DNA of 5,319 nt from Burkholderiaceae bacterium (GTDB lineage: Bacteria; Pseudomonadota; Gammaproteobacteria; Burkholderiales; Burkholderiaceae): assembly GCA_022701965.1 (NCBI GenBank), contig JAKONL010000049.1:1-5319 (forward strand), in the 5' to 3' direction. Below the pieces are notes generated by a model. That model had not been told where the DNA came from, did no database searches, and saw only the letters and a list, made by a program, of their open reading frames with translations. The stretch's first letter is position 1. Each line of letters starts with the position of its first letter. The position numbers and the translations under genes are program-made. Positions 5,123 through 5,319 of this stretch are shown here, piece after piece.

Positions 5123-5157
5123 AGCCGCCCGGCCGGCGCGGCCGCCTAAGACACGAG

Positions 5158-5182
5158 AAGGGCCCTTTCGAGGGCCCTTTTT
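5158..5182 (+). terminator. Intrinsic terminator after flhDC
   Basis: AAGGGCCC (5158-5165) and GGGCCCTT (5172-5179) form a perfect 8-base stem around a TTTCGA loop, and the 3' arm runs into TTTTT (5178-5182). It closes the flhDC unit and separates it from motA, implying a separate promoter or partial read-through for the motor genes. In 5183-5242 I see no consensus sigma-28 element. Confidence 0.9.
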
Positions 5183-5242
5183 CATCGACCGCCACCGGCT
5201 CGCGACAGGCCCAATGAAGCCTACTGAACCTACAGAAGCGCC

Positions 5243-5319
5243 ATGTTCGTCATCATCGGTTACCTCGTCGCCATCGGCTGCATCTTCGGCGGCTACATCA
5301 TCCACGGCGGCAACATCGC
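5243..5319 (+). CDS. motA: MotA flagellar stator protein, N-terminal fragment
   Basis: MotA pairs with MotB in the inner membrane to form the proton-conducting stator that turns the flagellum. Only 25 codons lie in the window (MFVIIGYLVAIGCIFGGYII, then HGGNI), cut by the window edge. They match the first transmembrane segment of MotA (E. coli begins MLILLGYLVVLGTVFGGYL), including the GYLV and FGGY motifs. An in-frame TGA at 5225-5227 excludes a longer start. The ribosome site is weak (AGAAG at 5234-5238). Position after flhDC agrees with the common flhDC-motAB order; motB presumably follows outside the window. Confidence 0.93.
   Translation, partial: MFVIIGYLVAIGCIFGGYIIHGGNI

Noticed and set aside
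5215..5233. Imperfect tandem repeat TGAAGCCTAC / TGAACCTAC before motA
   Set aside because: Only two short copies with an indel; no evidence of function.
5214..5319. Alternative ATG frame overlapping the motA start (MKPTEPTEAP...)
   Set aside because: Its translation beyond motA's start is Ser/Ala/Thr-rich low complexity, the usual shadow of a GC-rich membrane-protein gene.

Overview
The window is a flagellar regulatory and late-structural locus from a high-GC Gram-negative bacterium, most likely a betaproteobacterium of the Burkholderiales and plausibly Comamonadaceae-like. This rests on the coding GC (mostly in the mid-60s percent by eye), on having an enteric-type FlhD4C2 master regulator, on the close packing of fliC-fliD-fliS-fliT against a divergent flhDC-motA block, and on the protein sequences. 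The genus cannot be fixed from the sequence alone.

Left block, minus strand, in order of transcription: fliC (flagellin, 3701 to 2541), a strong intrinsic terminator, fliD (filament cap, 2437 to 977), an internal sigma-28 type promoter (955-929), fliS (flagellin chaperone, 886 to 455) and fliT (FliD chaperone, 395 or 458 to 96). A GC-rich hairpin lies just beyond fliT. The first 95 bases hold no gene I can support.

Right block, plus strand: flhD (4231-4563), flhC (4583-5122), an intrinsic terminator (5158-5182) and the first 25 codons of motA (5243 to the window edge).

Between the blocks lies a 529-base divergent non-coding region (3702-4230). Its fliC side carries a sigma-28-like element and A-tracts. 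Its flhD side is a long leader that falls to about 42% GC over 4021-4200 and is rich in inverted repeats. It contains an 11-codon ORF with a good Shine-Dalgarno sequence, whose stop codon touches the base of a 39-base stem-loop. This leader is the least explained and most interesting part of the window; a leader-peptide or RNA-structure control of flhDC is possible but unproven.

How the parts work together (family knowledge): FlhD4C2 switches on the flagellar hierarchy. Once the hook-basal body is complete, sigma-28 (FliA) transcribes late genes such as fliC and fliS. FliS escorts flagellin and FliT escorts the cap protein FliD to the export gate. In enterics, free FliT also binds FlhC and dampens FlhD4C2, so this window may hold a regulator and its feedback antagonist. 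MotA is a stator subunit that powers rotation. No rRNA, tRNA, CRISPR array, insertion sequence or integrase was seen.
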